Positions 41,101 through 47,964 of a stretch of DNA of 64,000 nucleotides are shown here, piece by piece. Under the pieces are notes generated by a model. The model did not search any database. It saw only the letters and a list, made by a program, of their open reading frames with translations, and had not been told where the DNA came from. A program made the translations under genes and the position numbers. This DNA is from Apostichopus californicus. Its lineage: Eukaryota; Echinodermata; Holothuroidea; Aspidochirotida; Stichopodidae. The DNA is taken from assembly GCA_020650975.1 (NCBI GenBank), contig JAIPMN010001183.1:45325-109324 (forward strand). Reading direction: 5' to 3'. Positions within the stretch are counted from its first letter, which is position 1; every line of letters starts with the position of its first letter.

Positions 41101-43525
41101 ATATATAGCTAAACATCTTGTGATGAAGAATAAATTACAGCACACTATGGTATGTACTGTACAGTATTAATGAGTTAATGAACAGACAATTAATAAACTG
41201 TACCGTGAGCTTCACACCACTGATAACATAGCCTACAGTACTGCACAATACCTTTGTCTATAATGACTCCTCTGCTCTGTAACGGTAAAATCCAGGTAAG
41301 ATAATTCAAATTTTAACAAAAGTGATGCCACTTTCTACACGTGTCAGTTTCAGTAACATTTTAGAACTAAGCATAAACTCAGTGAACAGGAAACGAGCGT
41401 ATCCTGGCTTTCAAGGCTAGGCAGGAAACGACCGGTAGACTGACAAATTCTGATTTAAAAGAAACCTGCTTTAAACAGAGAGAGATCTACTATATATGCT
41501 GTCTGGTTAAAACATTGTAAAGAACCTCAGTGATATTTGAAACTTCTTTACTGTAATAATATTTTATTCATGTTGAGAAATATGGATAGACAAATGTATC
41601 ATATTTAATCTCATCAATCATGCATGAATAAGTAAGTCTAACTACTTTCAGTTTTAAGTATATTCACTTGATGTATGTCCAACTTTCAATGATATAACAG
41701 TAGGACATCCGTACACTACTGTGTACATCTTATTTATACAGGATGTATGTAATAAAGACTAATAACTATCAATACAGATTGTCATCAAGGTAGACGTGCA
41801 GAACTGACTAAGAATACACTAATTTAGATCTACGATTTCAAGTTCATACTGTTCCTTTAATCAGTTTGCTTTCACTTTGATTTCCACAGCTACTAGTTTC
41901 ACTTTTACTTAAATGTAGTCCAGTGGTTGGCACAAAGGAAGGCTAGTCAGTTGGGGAGTCTAATACTTTCAGCCAAGGAAGAATAAGACCAATTCTAATG
42001 TACAACCCTCCTTATTAAACCTCACAAAAACATTTTTTTTACAGCAGCACAACCTTGCAATTGGACCTAATTTATAGTCTAAATATGTCTCAGAATGTAC
42101 CATGTTTGATGTCTTAACTTTTAATTTCATATCCTGGGGAGGGCTCCAAGACCTTGCCCCACACAAGCATCTGCTTTGATGACCCCAGGGCCACACGACC
42201 CTCTTTTATAGAACCTTTCATTAGCCTCTGGCCCTTTCTTAAAGACCATACCCTAGACCTTACTCAGTCAGGGATAATTTAGAATTTGATTGTGACAATC
42301 AATTCTATTTTGATATTTAACATAGCACTGTATTTGGTTGAACAATGCACTTAAAACCTTCAAATGTGTCTTAGTTTTCACATTTTGTTCTCACAAATTC
42401 TGGTACATTTTAGCATGAATGGCTCCCTCCATGGCTTCAACTACAATATTGCAAGGCAAGTCACAGCAAAAGAGTGCTGACTATAAACATGATACATTTC
42501 CATGGCACCTGGATTTTAATCTGGTCAACAGTATTCTATAAAAAAAAATATATATATATTTCTGAAGTTTCTGAAACAAATTAGTGTCTTTGCAAGAAAT
42601 TTGTATATGGATGTTTTAAGCAAAACTGTTATATTTGTATTCTTTAAAATGTACAAGCATATTCCCTCTATGGTTTTAGGAGTTTGCACTTTGAACTTTT
42701 TAATCTGTTTGGCCAAATACTGTAAAATCTGTGTTGCTACATACAGTAGAATGGAACACAGTGCTTATATTAGTGTAAGTATACAGAAAGGGAATTCCTT
42801 TGTGACAACTAATTCAAATAAATAATTTAAAAGCTCCACTTGACATGTTATACTAAACGATGTAAGATACATCATCTATAAATATGTCACCAACCTTTAT
42901 AAAAATAACTGCAATAAATAAGACTGCGACGAGCAATGGTCAATAATTAACCTCAATGCTCAATAAATTGTCATCCTTTATAAGAAAACTTGTAAACTTT
43001 ACTTTTGACCAAGCAATGTTAGTAATATTTTTTCTACATTAGCTTGACATTGTAAGTCCAAGCTATGTATGCTACTGATAGCAGTCAGCCACCATATTCT
43101 AAGTACTGACCTCACCTAAATGCAGACTGTAAATCTTCAGGCCTAGGACTTATACTAGCTACACCAGAGGTAGGCCCTATACTATAGGGTTTAGGTCTAG
43201 GCCCTACATGTAAAACAAGATATGACTTGTTGTTTCTACAGTCATTTTAGTTGCAGTATTTAGGCAACATAACTTGTAGAAAATATGTCCGTGTTGTCAA
43301 CTTACTTATTAAAGACGATCCTCTTTTAAAACGTAATGGTCGTAGGCCTTAACATTATAGACGGATTGATATTTGTACTCAGTAGCCCTACGTTAGGCTA
43401 TGCTTAATACTATAACGTTGGTGGATTCACACTTGCTTACACTAATCACATACCACTTTACCGTTCTGCATGAGACTGTCGCTTACCTGGATAACTTGTT
43501 CTAAACTTCCTTCCTTTTCAGACAT
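2079..43525 (-). CDS. CROCC: Rootletin (ciliary rootlet coiled-coil protein), 37 coding exons
   Basis: Rootletin builds the striated rootlet that anchors the ciliary basal body and links centrioles. I joined 37 minus-strand exons, each with AG acceptor and GT donor and matching phase, to a 2181-residue protein (human is about 2017). Almost all of it is heptad-rich coiled coil with Glu, Lys, Gln, Leu and Arg. Stretches recall human rootletin in order: the SRVEDLLA...DELAIKY N-terminal block, ELRRKLEEEHASYKRKLQAY, FNDYFNNEHNRLLSLW, KRQLQVQ, LNEGLAQDK, AELVVQLTAAEREN, TLDKVEREK and ARERAHRQ. Ser/Arg/Pro-rich hinges lie near residues 519-560, 1490-1550 and 2125-2181. The ATG at 43525-43523 was chosen because it opens exon 1 and the GSLEQVIQ segment matches the family N-terminus. 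Upstream lies an RFX X-box. The identification is firm; exact ends of UTRs are not seen. Confidence 0.97.
2576..2788 (-). CDS. CROCC: CROCC exon 36, Ser/Arg/Pro-rich tail (residues 2090-2161)
   Basis: 213 nt. An acidic start (DPTLDPLLLEHE), then SPRRLNSSRHRSSSP and STPTA. Low similarity to vertebrates but in frame, with good splice sites. Confidence 0.9.
3120..3755. repeat. 95-98 bp minisatellite, about 6.5 copies
   Basis: The phrase GATTCTGTCAATGTTGTGTA recurs near 3219, 3317, 3413, 3508, 3606 and (decayed) 3699. Two unit variants occur, one continuing CTTTGAGTGTGG and the other AAGTAAGC. It lies inside the CROCC intron before exon 36. Confidence 0.85.
4310..4418 (-). CDS. CROCC: CROCC exon 35 (residues 2054-2090)
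   Basis: 109 nt. SNILRDQLEKEMKKRQSYIN aligns with human STLKGQLQQELRRSS. One-base end (Ser2090), donor GTAAGT. Beyond this point the protein extends past the human end. Confidence 0.93.
5327..5468 (-). CDS. CROCC: CROCC exon 34 (residues 2006-2053)
   Basis: 142 nt. ERLRTAQAQSEKTLEARERA, then HRQTVKGLKEQ, nearly identical to the human C-terminal segment. Phase 0 end. Confidence 0.97.
6046..6215 (-). CDS. CROCC: CROCC exon 33 (residues 1950-2006)
   Basis: 170 nt starting VEREKIKTEE, continuing the human LDKVEREK motif directly from exon 32. Two-base end. Confidence 0.96.
6415..6560. repeat. AT-rich tandem array (AAATACACATAAGATAT-like unit)
   Basis: Degenerate units of about 20-25 bp ending in a TA run. 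It produces a long low-complexity frame on the minus strand that is not coding. Confidence 0.7.
6803..7003 (-). CDS. CROCC: CROCC exon 32 (residues 1883-1949)
   Basis: 67 codons, phase 0/0. ANLEADKRELERSSGRLEKD and ALKKTLDK match human LEAEKREVERSALRLEKD and ALRRTLDK. Confidence 0.97.
7365..7494 (-). CDS. CROCC: CROCC exon 31 (residues 1839-1882)
   Basis: 130 nt, one base completes Arg1839. QSASDAKRQNHQLMEKVQQI. The other open frame here starts at the wrong phase and is not used. Confidence 0.93.
7976..8256 (-). CDS. CROCC: CROCC exon 30 (residues 1746-1839)
   Basis: 281 nt. TSLQLTIDRLSGALAKSEND and QDRRVLQERLDAA match human TLQLTVERLNGALAKVEES and DRQVLQERLDAA. Confidence 0.96.
8871..9335 (-). 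CDS. CROCC: CROCC exon 29 (residues 1591-1745)
   Basis: Longest coding exon: 155 codons, phase 0/0. Continuous coiled coil; LMLQEETLRRNERERKGLLE and DKRGLQDKVAKMQ match the human order. Confidence 0.96.
9574..9785 (-). CDS. CROCC: CROCC exon 28 (residues 1520-1590)
   Basis: 212 nt. A Ser/Pro linker (SPDLAERPLSPDRSTSP) precedes EIDPETIRIALRDFAQRLK, matching human DLDPEAVRGALREFLQELR. Phase 0 end, donor GTAAGT. Confidence 0.96.
9864..9933 (-). mobile_element. LINE 3' tail remnant
   Basis: On the minus strand: TTTGTAAAGCGCTTTGAGCA, then GCGCTATATAA and a (TAAT/ATT)n tail. It shares the TGTAAAGCGC-YTTGAGCAG block with 39405-39490, so same or related family, probably CR1/L2-like (inference). Confidence 0.6.
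10409..10564 (-). CDS. CROCC: CROCC exon 27, basic Ser/Arg hinge (residues 1468-1520)
   Basis: 156 nt. LNSINSSLRRTLGIG (human LGGLRSALRRGLGLG), then a Ser/Arg/Pro linker with KRSRSPTRRRARSPHKG. Ends with the first base of Gly1520. Confidence 0.94.
11148..11427 (-). CDS. CROCC: CROCC exon 26 (residues 1375-1468)
   Basis: 280 nt. AELAELKLKLSAAEGRVNGL and EAQLAQIE match human AELGLRLSAAEGRAQGLEAELARVE. One-base end. Confidence 0.96.
12046..12171 (-). CDS. CROCC: CROCC exon 25 (residues 1333-1374)
   Basis: 42 codons, phase 0/0. LQEKLAREAEKEEEIRRENQ parallels human LQGRLALGERAEKESRRE. Donor GTTAGT. Confidence 0.94.
12799..12917 (-). CDS. CROCC: CROCC exon 24 (residues 1293-1332)
   Basis: 119 nt. 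GELRSSLREVEKSRLEARRD is nearly the human sequence. Donor GTTTGT is unusual, but phase and homology fix the border. Confidence 0.95.
13526..13850. repeat. 22-bp minisatellite with decayed left flank
   Basis: Seven units of AACAACTCAGGGGATATACA plus two bases, at exact 22-bp spacing from 13697 to 13849, with alternating ACAC/ACAG variants. Left of this are older units sharing GGATATACA. It lies beside the exon 23 donor. Confidence 0.92.
13890..14075 (-). CDS. CROCC: CROCC exon 23 (residues 1231-1293)
   Basis: 186 nt. ANEELRHKIKKNEAERIQLK parallels human SNEELRSAVKKAESERISLK. The donor GTAGGT lies only about 40 bp from a 22-bp minisatellite. Confidence 0.95.
14528..14703 (-). CDS. CROCC: CROCC exon 22 (residues 1172-1231)
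   Basis: 176 nt. VRRDLIDAHRKIRE matches human LRRELLEAQRKLRE. Ends with the first base of Gly1231. Confidence 0.95.
15268..15329 (-). CDS. CROCC: CROCC exon 21 (residues 1152-1172)
   Basis: Short 62-nt exon, EALNAAQDDIKDLRSKFEEA, phase 0 start, two-base end. Donor GTAAGG. Confidence 0.91.
15627..15779 (-). CDS. CROCC: CROCC exon 20 (residues 1101-1151)
   Basis: 51 codons, phase 0/0. SLSMAETEKNQLLEKL and SSMEMDRVKRE parallel human. The GTGAGA donor was preferred over an internal GTACGA because it keeps phase with exon 21. Confidence 0.9.
16363..16542 (-). CDS. CROCC: CROCC exon 19 (residues 1041-1100)
   Basis: 60 codons, phase 0/0. LQRDRDESLLIAENDRQQ matches human LQQERDEGLLLAESEKQQ. Confidence 0.96.
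16862..17031 (-). CDS. CROCC: CROCC exon 18 (residues 984-1040)
   Basis: 170 nt. EEDVERLIREK corresponds to human EEDLQRLQREK. Phase 0 end, donor GTAAAA. Confidence 0.95.
17630..17774 (-). CDS. CROCC: CROCC exon 17 (residues 936-984)
   Basis: 145 nt. SDKESLESGVYELQQAAAKL, then REQLE-like KEQLEGE, parallels human. Ends with the first base of Val984. Confidence 0.95.
18435..18611 (-). CDS. CROCC: CROCC exon 16 (residues 877-935)
   Basis: 59 codons, phase 0/0. Contains KEKAELVVQLTAAEREN, matching the human sequence closely. Confidence 0.96.
18666..19620. repeat. About 950 bp of degenerate GTATTGTATAGTA repeat
   Basis: Almost wholly built from words such as GTATTGTATAG, TAATGTATTATATTG and TATCATTTGGTATG. 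Higher-order periodicity is visible because TATCATTTGGTAT recurs irregularly. Located in the CROCC intron between exons 15 and 16. Confidence 0.9.
19793..20023 (-). CDS. CROCC: CROCC exon 15 (residues 800-876)
   Basis: 77 codons, phase 0/0, starting MEDEKTALL, equivalent to human LEEEKSAL. The ATG here is internal, not a start. An AT-rich satellite follows in the next intron. Confidence 0.95.
20647..20810 (-). CDS. CROCC: CROCC exon 14 (residues 745-799)
   Basis: 164 nt. AEEASLRDAIHKMQALNEGL and AQDKIDLN are near-identical to human. Donor GTAAAG, phase 0. Confidence 0.96.
21347..21474 (-). CDS. CROCC: CROCC exon 13 (residues 702-745)
   Basis: 128 nt. LLEQMEGKNSTLKEEL parallels human LEQLEGKRSVLAKEL. 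Ends with the first base of Asp745. Confidence 0.94.
21611..21840 (-). mobile_element. tRNA-derived SINE, full-length-looking copy
   Basis: On the minus strand the element starts with a tRNA-like head: TGGAGTGTTAGCTCAGTGG carries a consensus A box, and a decayed B box follows. The body (ATGAATCTAATAGACTG...) is shared with 25993-26217 and ends in a (CATA)n-like tail. Confidence 0.82.
22030..22168 (-). mobile_element. Second tRNA-like SINE remnant
   Basis: On the minus strand CAGGTTTGAGTCCTGGCC is a B-box-like arm, followed by CTTGGGCAAGGCACCTTATC, a body phrase common to many invertebrate SINEs. It lies about 190 bp from the first SINE. Confidence 0.6.
22350..22532 (-). CDS. CROCC: CROCC exon 12 (residues 641-702)
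   Basis: 183 nt coiled coil (LNEQIEALNNENERLQAAN). One base completes Ser641 and two bases begin Ser702. Donor GTAAGA. Confidence 0.93.
23006..23205 (-). CDS. CROCC: CROCC exon 11 (residues 575-641)
   Basis: 200 nt, phase 0 start, two-base end. Coiled coil with SLKKKLEDREDDKRQ and RDRDRIRNSLEASG. A decayed partial copy of its 3' end lies upstream at 23541-23600. Confidence 0.93.
23541..23600 (-). pseudogene. Decayed partial copy of the CROCC exon 11 end
   Basis: ACCTTCCAGATACCTCCAG then ATCCCTGCCTATACTGGTATCA mirrors the exon 11 donor side (ACCTTCCAGATGCCTCCAG, ATCCCTGTCTCTACAGGCATCA) with losses in between. Located in the next upstream intron. Confidence 0.55.
23667..23832 (-). CDS. CROCC: CROCC exon 10 with Ser/Arg/Pro hinge (residues 519-574)
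   Basis: 166 nt. RSKSPSYSRF, then repeated SP/RS dipeptides, then AALQKRQLQVQ, as in human HSALHKRQLQVQ. A second in-phase acceptor inside the exon (ending at 23775) would remove 19 residues of the hinge. The longer form fits the human hinge length better. Confidence 0.9.
24624..24944 (-). CDS. CROCC: CROCC exon 9 (residues 412-519)
   Basis: 321 nt. A Ser- and acid-rich linker leads to HAALRDIAQAVIQDAE, equivalent to the human LRDLAQAVLSDSE. Ends after two bases of Arg519, so a Ser/Arg module can follow. Confidence 0.94.
25714..25935 (-). CDS. CROCC: CROCC exon 8 (residues 338-412)
   Basis: 222 nt; one base completes Arg338, two bases start Lys412. The ATERDLAQVRADM junction with exon 7 matches the family. 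Contains LQTQLREKVKDL coiled coil. Confidence 0.94.
25993..26217 (-). mobile_element. tRNA-derived SINE, head partly lost
   Basis: Same body as 21611-21840. The B box GGTTCGAGTCA is better preserved here than in the other copy, but sequence before it (A box side) is missing. Confidence 0.8.
26369..26475 (-). CDS. CROCC: CROCC exon 7 (residues 303-338)
   Basis: Begins FNDYFNNEHNRLLSLW, a conserved non-coil signature of rootletin. 107 nt, ends in the second base of Arg338. Confidence 0.95.
27178..27343 (-). CDS. CROCC: CROCC exon 6 (residues 247-302)
   Basis: One base completes Arg247, then 55 codons. STSLAQVNSMLREQLDQA is close to the human segment. Donor GTAAAA, phase 0. Confidence 0.95.
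28334..28461 (-). CDS. CROCC: CROCC exon 5 (residues 205-247)
   Basis: 128 nt, starts phase 0, ends after two bases of Arg247. Coiled coil ending LIRLEEEQQ, shared with the human protein. Confidence 0.94.
29604..29687 (-). CDS. CROCC: CROCC exon 4 (residues 177-204)
   Basis: 28 codons, phase 0/0, starting VLQYKRKCGDLE, like the human LQYKKRCSELE. Donor GTGAGT. Confidence 0.93.
30534..30725 (-). CDS. CROCC: CROCC exon 3 (residues 113-176)
   Basis: 64 codons, phase 0/0. Carries VELRRKLEEEHASYKRKLQA followed by a Gln-rich run, nearly the same as the human motif. Direct joining of exon 2 to exon 3 gives the human-like spacing. Confidence 0.96.
32385..32722 (-). mobile_element. TTAA-bounded inverted-repeat element (MITE), copy 1
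   Basis: 338 bp flanked by TTAA (32381-32384, 32723-32726). Ends pair imperfectly: AGGATGTGAAGACTCGCGC against AGGTATTGAAGACTCGCCC. It is the reverse complement of 55320-55672 along its length. Confidence 0.82.
33119..33574 (-). CDS. Unassigned acidic coding segment in CROCC intron 2
   Basis: From acceptor CGCAG, 151 codons then TGA. The frame begins WEDAISSNKGVSRSLDDYNS, passes a Ser/Pro/Arg stretch (RNGSASPRRFSEP) and ends in a long Glu/Asp run and an acidic tail. Codon third positions are C/G-biased in its first half, like the CROCC exons and unlike the introns. It starts in phase 0, the phase at the exon 2/exon 3 junction, so it could be an alternative last exon. If the weak donor GTGGCG at 33133-33128 is used (exon 33134-33574), it becomes a 147-codon phase-0 cassette. 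It may instead be the second exon of a nested gene starting at 35420. I do not recognise the protein. Coding status is fairly sure; ownership is not. Confidence 0.65.
   Translation of the reverse strand, partial: WEDAISSNKGVSRSLDDYNSEINHFIRRGERRYSDMTGTSPTHSRNGSASPRRFSEPVVTLDPAPVTNSMPSELEPHLEEDEKEQEEDEDEEEGEEEEAQEIETQASNHHSESYFLEGENGIDGDESFYLNDEGDLEVEDKSCETKEVACP
35349..35423 (-). CDS. Candidate small exon upstream of the acidic segment
   Basis: 75 nt between GAAAG acceptor and GTGCAA donor, 25 codons in phase 0/0. After one Arg it has an ATG with A at -3 and G at +4, then MESEEDEDVFSEDQSQNGGY-VKSR. Its donor joins the WEDAIS exon in frame. It may be a first coding exon (giving a protein of about 175 residues) or an optional rootletin exon. 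The donor is not strong. Confidence 0.42.
36163..36172. promoter_or_regulatory. Possible TATA box, palindromic CTATAAATAG
   Basis: A self-complementary TATA-like decamer in a small GC-richer patch inside CROCC intron 2, about 740 bp upstream of the candidate minus-strand MESEED exon. It reads equally well on both strands, so direction is not given. Weak evidence. Confidence 0.25.
37297..37468. repeat. 170-bp polypurine (GGAGG/GAGGGA-rich) tract
   Basis: Nearly pure A/G on the plus strand, hence C/T in the CROCC transcript, beginning about 15 nt after the exon 2 donor. Confidence 0.88.
37483..37779 (-). CDS. CROCC: CROCC exon 2 (residues 14-112)
   Basis: 99 codons, phase 0 at both ends. It contains the most conserved N-terminal block (SSVQEENRMLSSELSRVEDL, then DRDELAIKY). 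Donor GTGAGT is followed within 20 nt by a long pyrimidine tract on the sense strand. Confidence 0.96.
39162..39541. mobile_element. TTAA-bounded element with AGGGACAA ends, containing a LINE tail
   Basis: TTAA at 39158-39161 and 39542-39545 flank AGGGACAA...TTGTCCCT. Only about 8 terminal bases pair. Inside lies a LINE end (39310-39490), so the limits may be coincidental. Confidence 0.4.
39310..39490 (+). mobile_element. CR1/L2-like LINE 3' end
   Basis: Frame KAGSLLSTFKSLLKTHLFT then a stop at 39405-39407; STFKSLLKTHLF is a typical end of such LINE proteins. It is followed by TGTAAAGCGCCTTGAGCAG, GGCGCTATATAA and (TTA)n. Confidence 0.7.
43487..43525 (-). CDS. CROCC: CROCC exon 1 (residues 1-13)
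   Basis: Start codon at 43525-43523, then 13 codons ending VIQ, phase 0, donor GTAAGC. It joins KLEDTVLS of exon 2, matching the VIQTLESSVL region I recall from human rootletin. Confidence 0.9.
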
Positions 43526-44012
43526 GACTTTGGTTACAAAGGTAGAGAATACAGCAATAAAGACTCTAACACGCTATCACAAACTGATCTTATTTAGCCG
43601 AAAATTTGTTTCTCAGCGTGAGATCGTGGAATACACTCATGTACAAAAATTGGTGATTCCAGCAACGTCGTAGGCTACACGAATTCCACGAATGAACAAT
43701 TATGTTCCGCAAACTAGCTTTCAAAAGCAGTCATTAAAATGCTTAAAATTTCAACCACTGTACAATTTCTGCAACAAACTTTCCACCAAAAACTGTTTAA
43801 AAATTTCGCCAGAAAAGAAAATCTGGGCACTTGGGAAGTACCGGACGTCACAGAAAGGCGACAAATGTAAGTTACTTCATTGTGAAATCACATTACACCG
43901 CTACGAACGTGTTGTACGCAGTGTGTAGTAAACTCATACACATGGGTTAAAGGTCGCAATTCATAACAAAAAGTAGGCGTTACCGACGCGGACCCCTGTT
44001 GGTTACGCGTCG
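43526..44012 (-). promoter_or_regulatory. CROCC: CROCC 5' UTR and proximal promoter
   Basis: 487 bp between the ATG and the X-box. A CRE-like GACGTCA lies at about 43846-43852. No clear TATA box and no further acceptor/donor pair were seen, so the start site is unresolved. Confidence 0.45.
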
Positions 44013-44025
44013 GTTGCTTAGTAAC
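44013..44025. promoter_or_regulatory. RFX X-box, CROCC promoter
   Basis: GTTGCTTAGTAAC fits the X-box RYYNYY-N(1-3)-RRNRAC with no mismatch and a 1-nt spacer. It lies 488 bp upstream of the CROCC ATG in the most CpG-dense patch of that flank. RFX factors drive ciliary genes through such sites in animals; use here is inference. Confidence 0.72.
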
Positions 44026-44030
44026 GCTTC

Positions 44031-44035
44031 ATTGG
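44031..44035 (-). promoter_or_regulatory. CCAAT box (reverse) next to the X-box
   Basis: ATTGG on the plus strand reads CCAAT on the gene strand, five bases upstream of the X-box in the direction of CROCC. NF-Y sites beside X-boxes are common, but a 5-mer can be chance. Confidence 0.4.
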
Positions 44036-44433
44036 AGGTTTAATTTGATTGTAAAAGGGATTTGAAGAAGTTTTACGGTAGTGTGGGTTTAGGATGACGC
44101 TCCGTGGGCCTTTGAAAATGTAAAGACAGCATTTTACTGGGGGGATTATCTAGTAATGGCCACCGTTGAAGTTTCAATGGCGCTTGTTATACATGCCAAT
44201 ATATCACTAAAATCCTATTTGGATGAAGTGAGGAAACTAGCCTAATCTAATTTGTCCTTTTCAAAATAATTTGTCAAAGAGTCTGATGAGTAATCAAAGT
44301 CCTAACATTTTGCACCTTGTGTGGTTAACCAGAAACTTATAAACTAATTATTGCGTTACTAGATGTTTGTTTCTGGCTTGTTTGTGTTATATATCCATGT
44401 ATGAGAAAATCTTGACAAAGCAAACAGCCAGAC

Positions 44434-44495
44434 TAGAGGATTAAACCTGTGACCTCATGAATTTAAGTTCTGTGCTCTACTGACTGATCCCTCAT
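44434..44495 (-). mobile_element. Decayed tRNA-like element
   Basis: On the minus strand, GATCAGTCAGTAGAGCAC (A-box-like) and, about 30 nt later, GGTTTAATCC (B-box-like with C-to-T/G-to-A decay). It cannot fold as an intact tRNA and is probably a SINE head. Confidence 0.5.
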
Positions 44496-47400
44496 TGTTA
44501 GCTACACATGATTATCCATTTCATTATTTTTTTACACAAGAAACTGAACTTTAATTCACACATCCAGATATCATTTTGGGAGAGGGGGGAGGGAGGGGAA
44601 GGGGACAGTATTTGCCTCGGAAACTCTTATAAGTAAATATTAATTAAAGTTGTGCAATGTTTGCTGATATGAACATACTTTTATGCAGCTGTCAAGAGAT
44701 ACTATTCAGAACCACATTCATGGTGAGTCAATGAATGTATTGTACTTTGATAATACATGCCTTAAAGCTAAGAACATTGCTGACACAACATTCTACTTGA
44801 TTCTCTTGACATGAACACAAAAATGATGCAAAAGATGAAATTTCTTACAATTAAAGTGGCACCCATAGGTGACACTGTTATTTCATCTACCTTACATAAA
44901 ACAAAGATTTTCTACATAACAATACAATGACACACATAAGGATAGTGAACTTCAATCCTTGTTACAAGAAAGTGAAATGTCTCAAGTCATGCAATTACTT
45001 TATGATTTTCTACCTAATGATGCATACATATTAATCATAACAATAGTTTAACTCCAGTCCTTGTTGCAAGAAAGTGAATTAATTATTTCAAACTTCTGCA
45101 TTTCTATGATTTTCTTAAACATTAAAAGTACTTACAACCATAACAATGGTAATCTCAAGTCTTGTTTTCATGTCCTCAGAGGAAAGAACAATCGAGGACC
45201 AAACTGTCCCCCTATCCTTCCTTCTTTCTTGAATCAAACAAATCTCCAAACAAAAGGAAAACTTCAAGATGTGACTAACATTACCAGAATACAAGTGTTT
45301 TACCAATATATATTTTATGCAATTCTTCACAGCAACGCAATACTTTCACAGTCATTTCCACAGACAAGCTTTCACTCCTGTTCCCGGGTGCGAGTGGTTT
45401 AGTTCAACAAACCTTACATAATCATTTGTTTGTATTTTCATTCAAGGAGGTAGAAACACAATAGCAGTTTATTGATGCAGTCCAAACGATATGAGCACTG
45501 AAGCAAACAGACGCTACTACCTTAATGACCAGTACAGAGTGAGAAAGTTGTTCTACTAACAGACAGGAGTGGAAGAAAAAACTTTCAGTTGTCTCTGACT
45601 CTCTGGGGAATACTAGCTGTAATTATGAGTACTCATGACTGGATACCAAATGTCATTCAGTCACAAGGGGGAACCTAGTATGTACAAAGAATCAAATACA
45701 TTTATATCCACATTTTGAGTATATTTTCAAGAACATAAAGTCCTTAGCCAGCTGACCAGGGGTTACAGAACATGATTATACTGTAGTATGCCCATCCTTA
45801 AATTGTTGGTGCCCCTCCAACTCAGAATTTCCTGGCTAAGGGCCTACTTAATTCATGCCACAAAAAAAAAGTATACATATATTAATAATAATTATTAATA
45901 GCTATATCTTTCATTCTTCATTATGGCCCATAAAAAAAGGCCATTTCAAATCTGAATGTCACAAAGACTATACTGTAGTTCTGATTTGAACATTTCATGC
46001 TTAATGGCATCTTTCAAGTTTCAAACTTTCCATAGAAACAAAAAACAGAGAAACTGGAATTCGTTACCTTGTAGAACAAAACAGTTATGTTACAAGCATC
46101 CTAACAATAAACTCATTCAGTCATACATAAATCTCAATACTTCTCGTAGGGCAGTCCTTTCCCAGTAATTCTAACAAGCTATGAAAAAAACCCTCCAAAT
46201 TTTCTGAAATTCCCGAGAATCAACAGTTCAGTTCAAATTTTACAATGTCAGTAAAAATGCATGATAATGTGATATGTATATGCTCGATGTTTTACCCAAA
46301 TTGGACAAGGCGGTTTACATCTTAGCTTATACTATATTTTGACATGTATGCGCAAAATGGCAAAACTAATATAGTATAGCGCTCAGACCAATGAGATATA
46401 TGCCTATGTATGACTTTTGTATGTTTTTTTTTTTTTATTATTATTTGTGTTCATTTTTCTTAAACTAATATTAAAAGTATTATACAGATACACCATATTT
46501 GCTTGAAAGTTATAAACATGTTTTTTATTCATAAACTGAATTAAATATTTGAATGAAAGTAGCCTACATATCAGTGTGTGCAGTACAGTGATGTACTAGA
46601 TGCTCTATACCTGATTTATATTGCAAACTTACTTCAGATGCTTCATCGTCAAATCACAAACTCCTTGTACACGATCATATGTATGCCGTTCATCAGCAAA
46701 ATTATTTTTCTTGATACACCAGAGCAAATCTCTTGATTGGTGCTGTATAAATTTTAGACTTAAGATGGACGATAAAATCTAGCTCTTCCAGGCATGAAAC
46801 TCATATTAAATAATTTGAACAAAGAAGCAATATGAATGTACTGTACCATATTTTGTAAAGAAGACAACAAACTAAAGCAAACTATGTGGATAAGAGACTT
46901 TATAAAGCTTGTAATCCTGAAGAGAACAATGGATCATTATATCCCTTAAGGACAACTGAAAGCCAGACCGAGAAAAGAAATGAAAAGAGATCATTAAACT
47001 GTCTGAGGGGAAGTAAAGAATGAGTTGTTGATGAAGTGTCACCACTTGAATATTTGCACAAAGCTACTTCAAATCTTGGAGTGGTAGTAATACATGTGCA
47101 TGACAGATATTTCATTGATTCCTTTGTGTTGTTTTATTTTAAGGGAAAGTTTTCAAGGTTTAATGCACTTTACTGTTTGTTACTGTAACATCAAGAATAA
47201 TGCAAAGAGGTATCCAGTGTGCACAATAGCCAGCATATTAAAAAAACACTCATTGAGAAGTAAGGTGAGACAGCTAAATAACAACAATCAAATCTATGGT
47301 ATGAAATGTTTCCCAAAAGGTAATTAGGACGGTTTTGAAGAACTGAGTATGCATAGACTCCAGATGTGTGACCTGATTAATTCGCAGATGGCATTGCAAG

Positions 47401-47894
47401 GGGCCTACCTGTACCGCATAAGATTTGTCACAATGGTTCTACCCGTAATGCTTTTAATGTATATTTTGTTTTCGTTATAGATACAATTCCATTTTTGTTT
47501 TTATTAAAAGCCAACTTATGTCACCCCTGTCAACATAATAGACTAACCTTCAAGGCTTCAGGTACATGGACTATATTGTAGATGGAGGTTACCAATTTCA
47601 GTATTAACACAACATATTTTAACATTGTAGAAATGTTTAAGGCTGACATTTCTGTTGATTACTTCCTATCATGAAACATACTTTCATAACAATTACTGTA
47701 CACCTTCACATGTTTATTTGTTCAACTATGAAGCAAACTTAGTCATCATAGATTTTCTTTACATCTTCACAGAAAATGTTATTTTAGTAACTAAACACCA
47801 TGCCTAGAAGGTACACAAGTTTTGTATTATTATACAGCATAATCCTGACAAGCAATGTCAAGCTTCTTGTACTGTTTGACATGTGTATAGTAGA

Positions 47895-47964
47895 AGGGAG
47901 TTAACTCCCTGACTCATCCCAGCGCTACACTACTTAAACCAGGGAGTTTCCATAACAACTCCCT
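47895..47964. repeat. Two AGGGAGTT/AACTCCCT foldbacks
   Basis: A 16-bp perfect palindrome at 47895-47910 and a stem-loop at 47941-47964 with 8-bp arms around TCCATAAC. The same stem recurs at 59578-59600. Confidence 0.8.

Larger units (their letters stand above)
37780..43486 (-). other. CROCC intron 1: contents
   Basis: 5.7-kb first intron. It holds a TTAA-bounded element with a LINE tail (39162-39541) and AT-rich sequence with TA microsatellites near 41098 and 42547. A zone rich in the word TAGGC lies near exon 1 (43139-43400). No coding frame is supported. Confidence 0.55.

Noticed and set aside
44434-44495. Functional tRNA gene
   Set aside because: Stems do not pair and the B box is decayed; better explained as a SINE head. 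The same applies to 21774-21840 and 54612-54690.
45061-45402. 113-codon plus-strand frame in the spacer
   Set aside because: Asn/Ile-rich chance frame with no recognisable motif.
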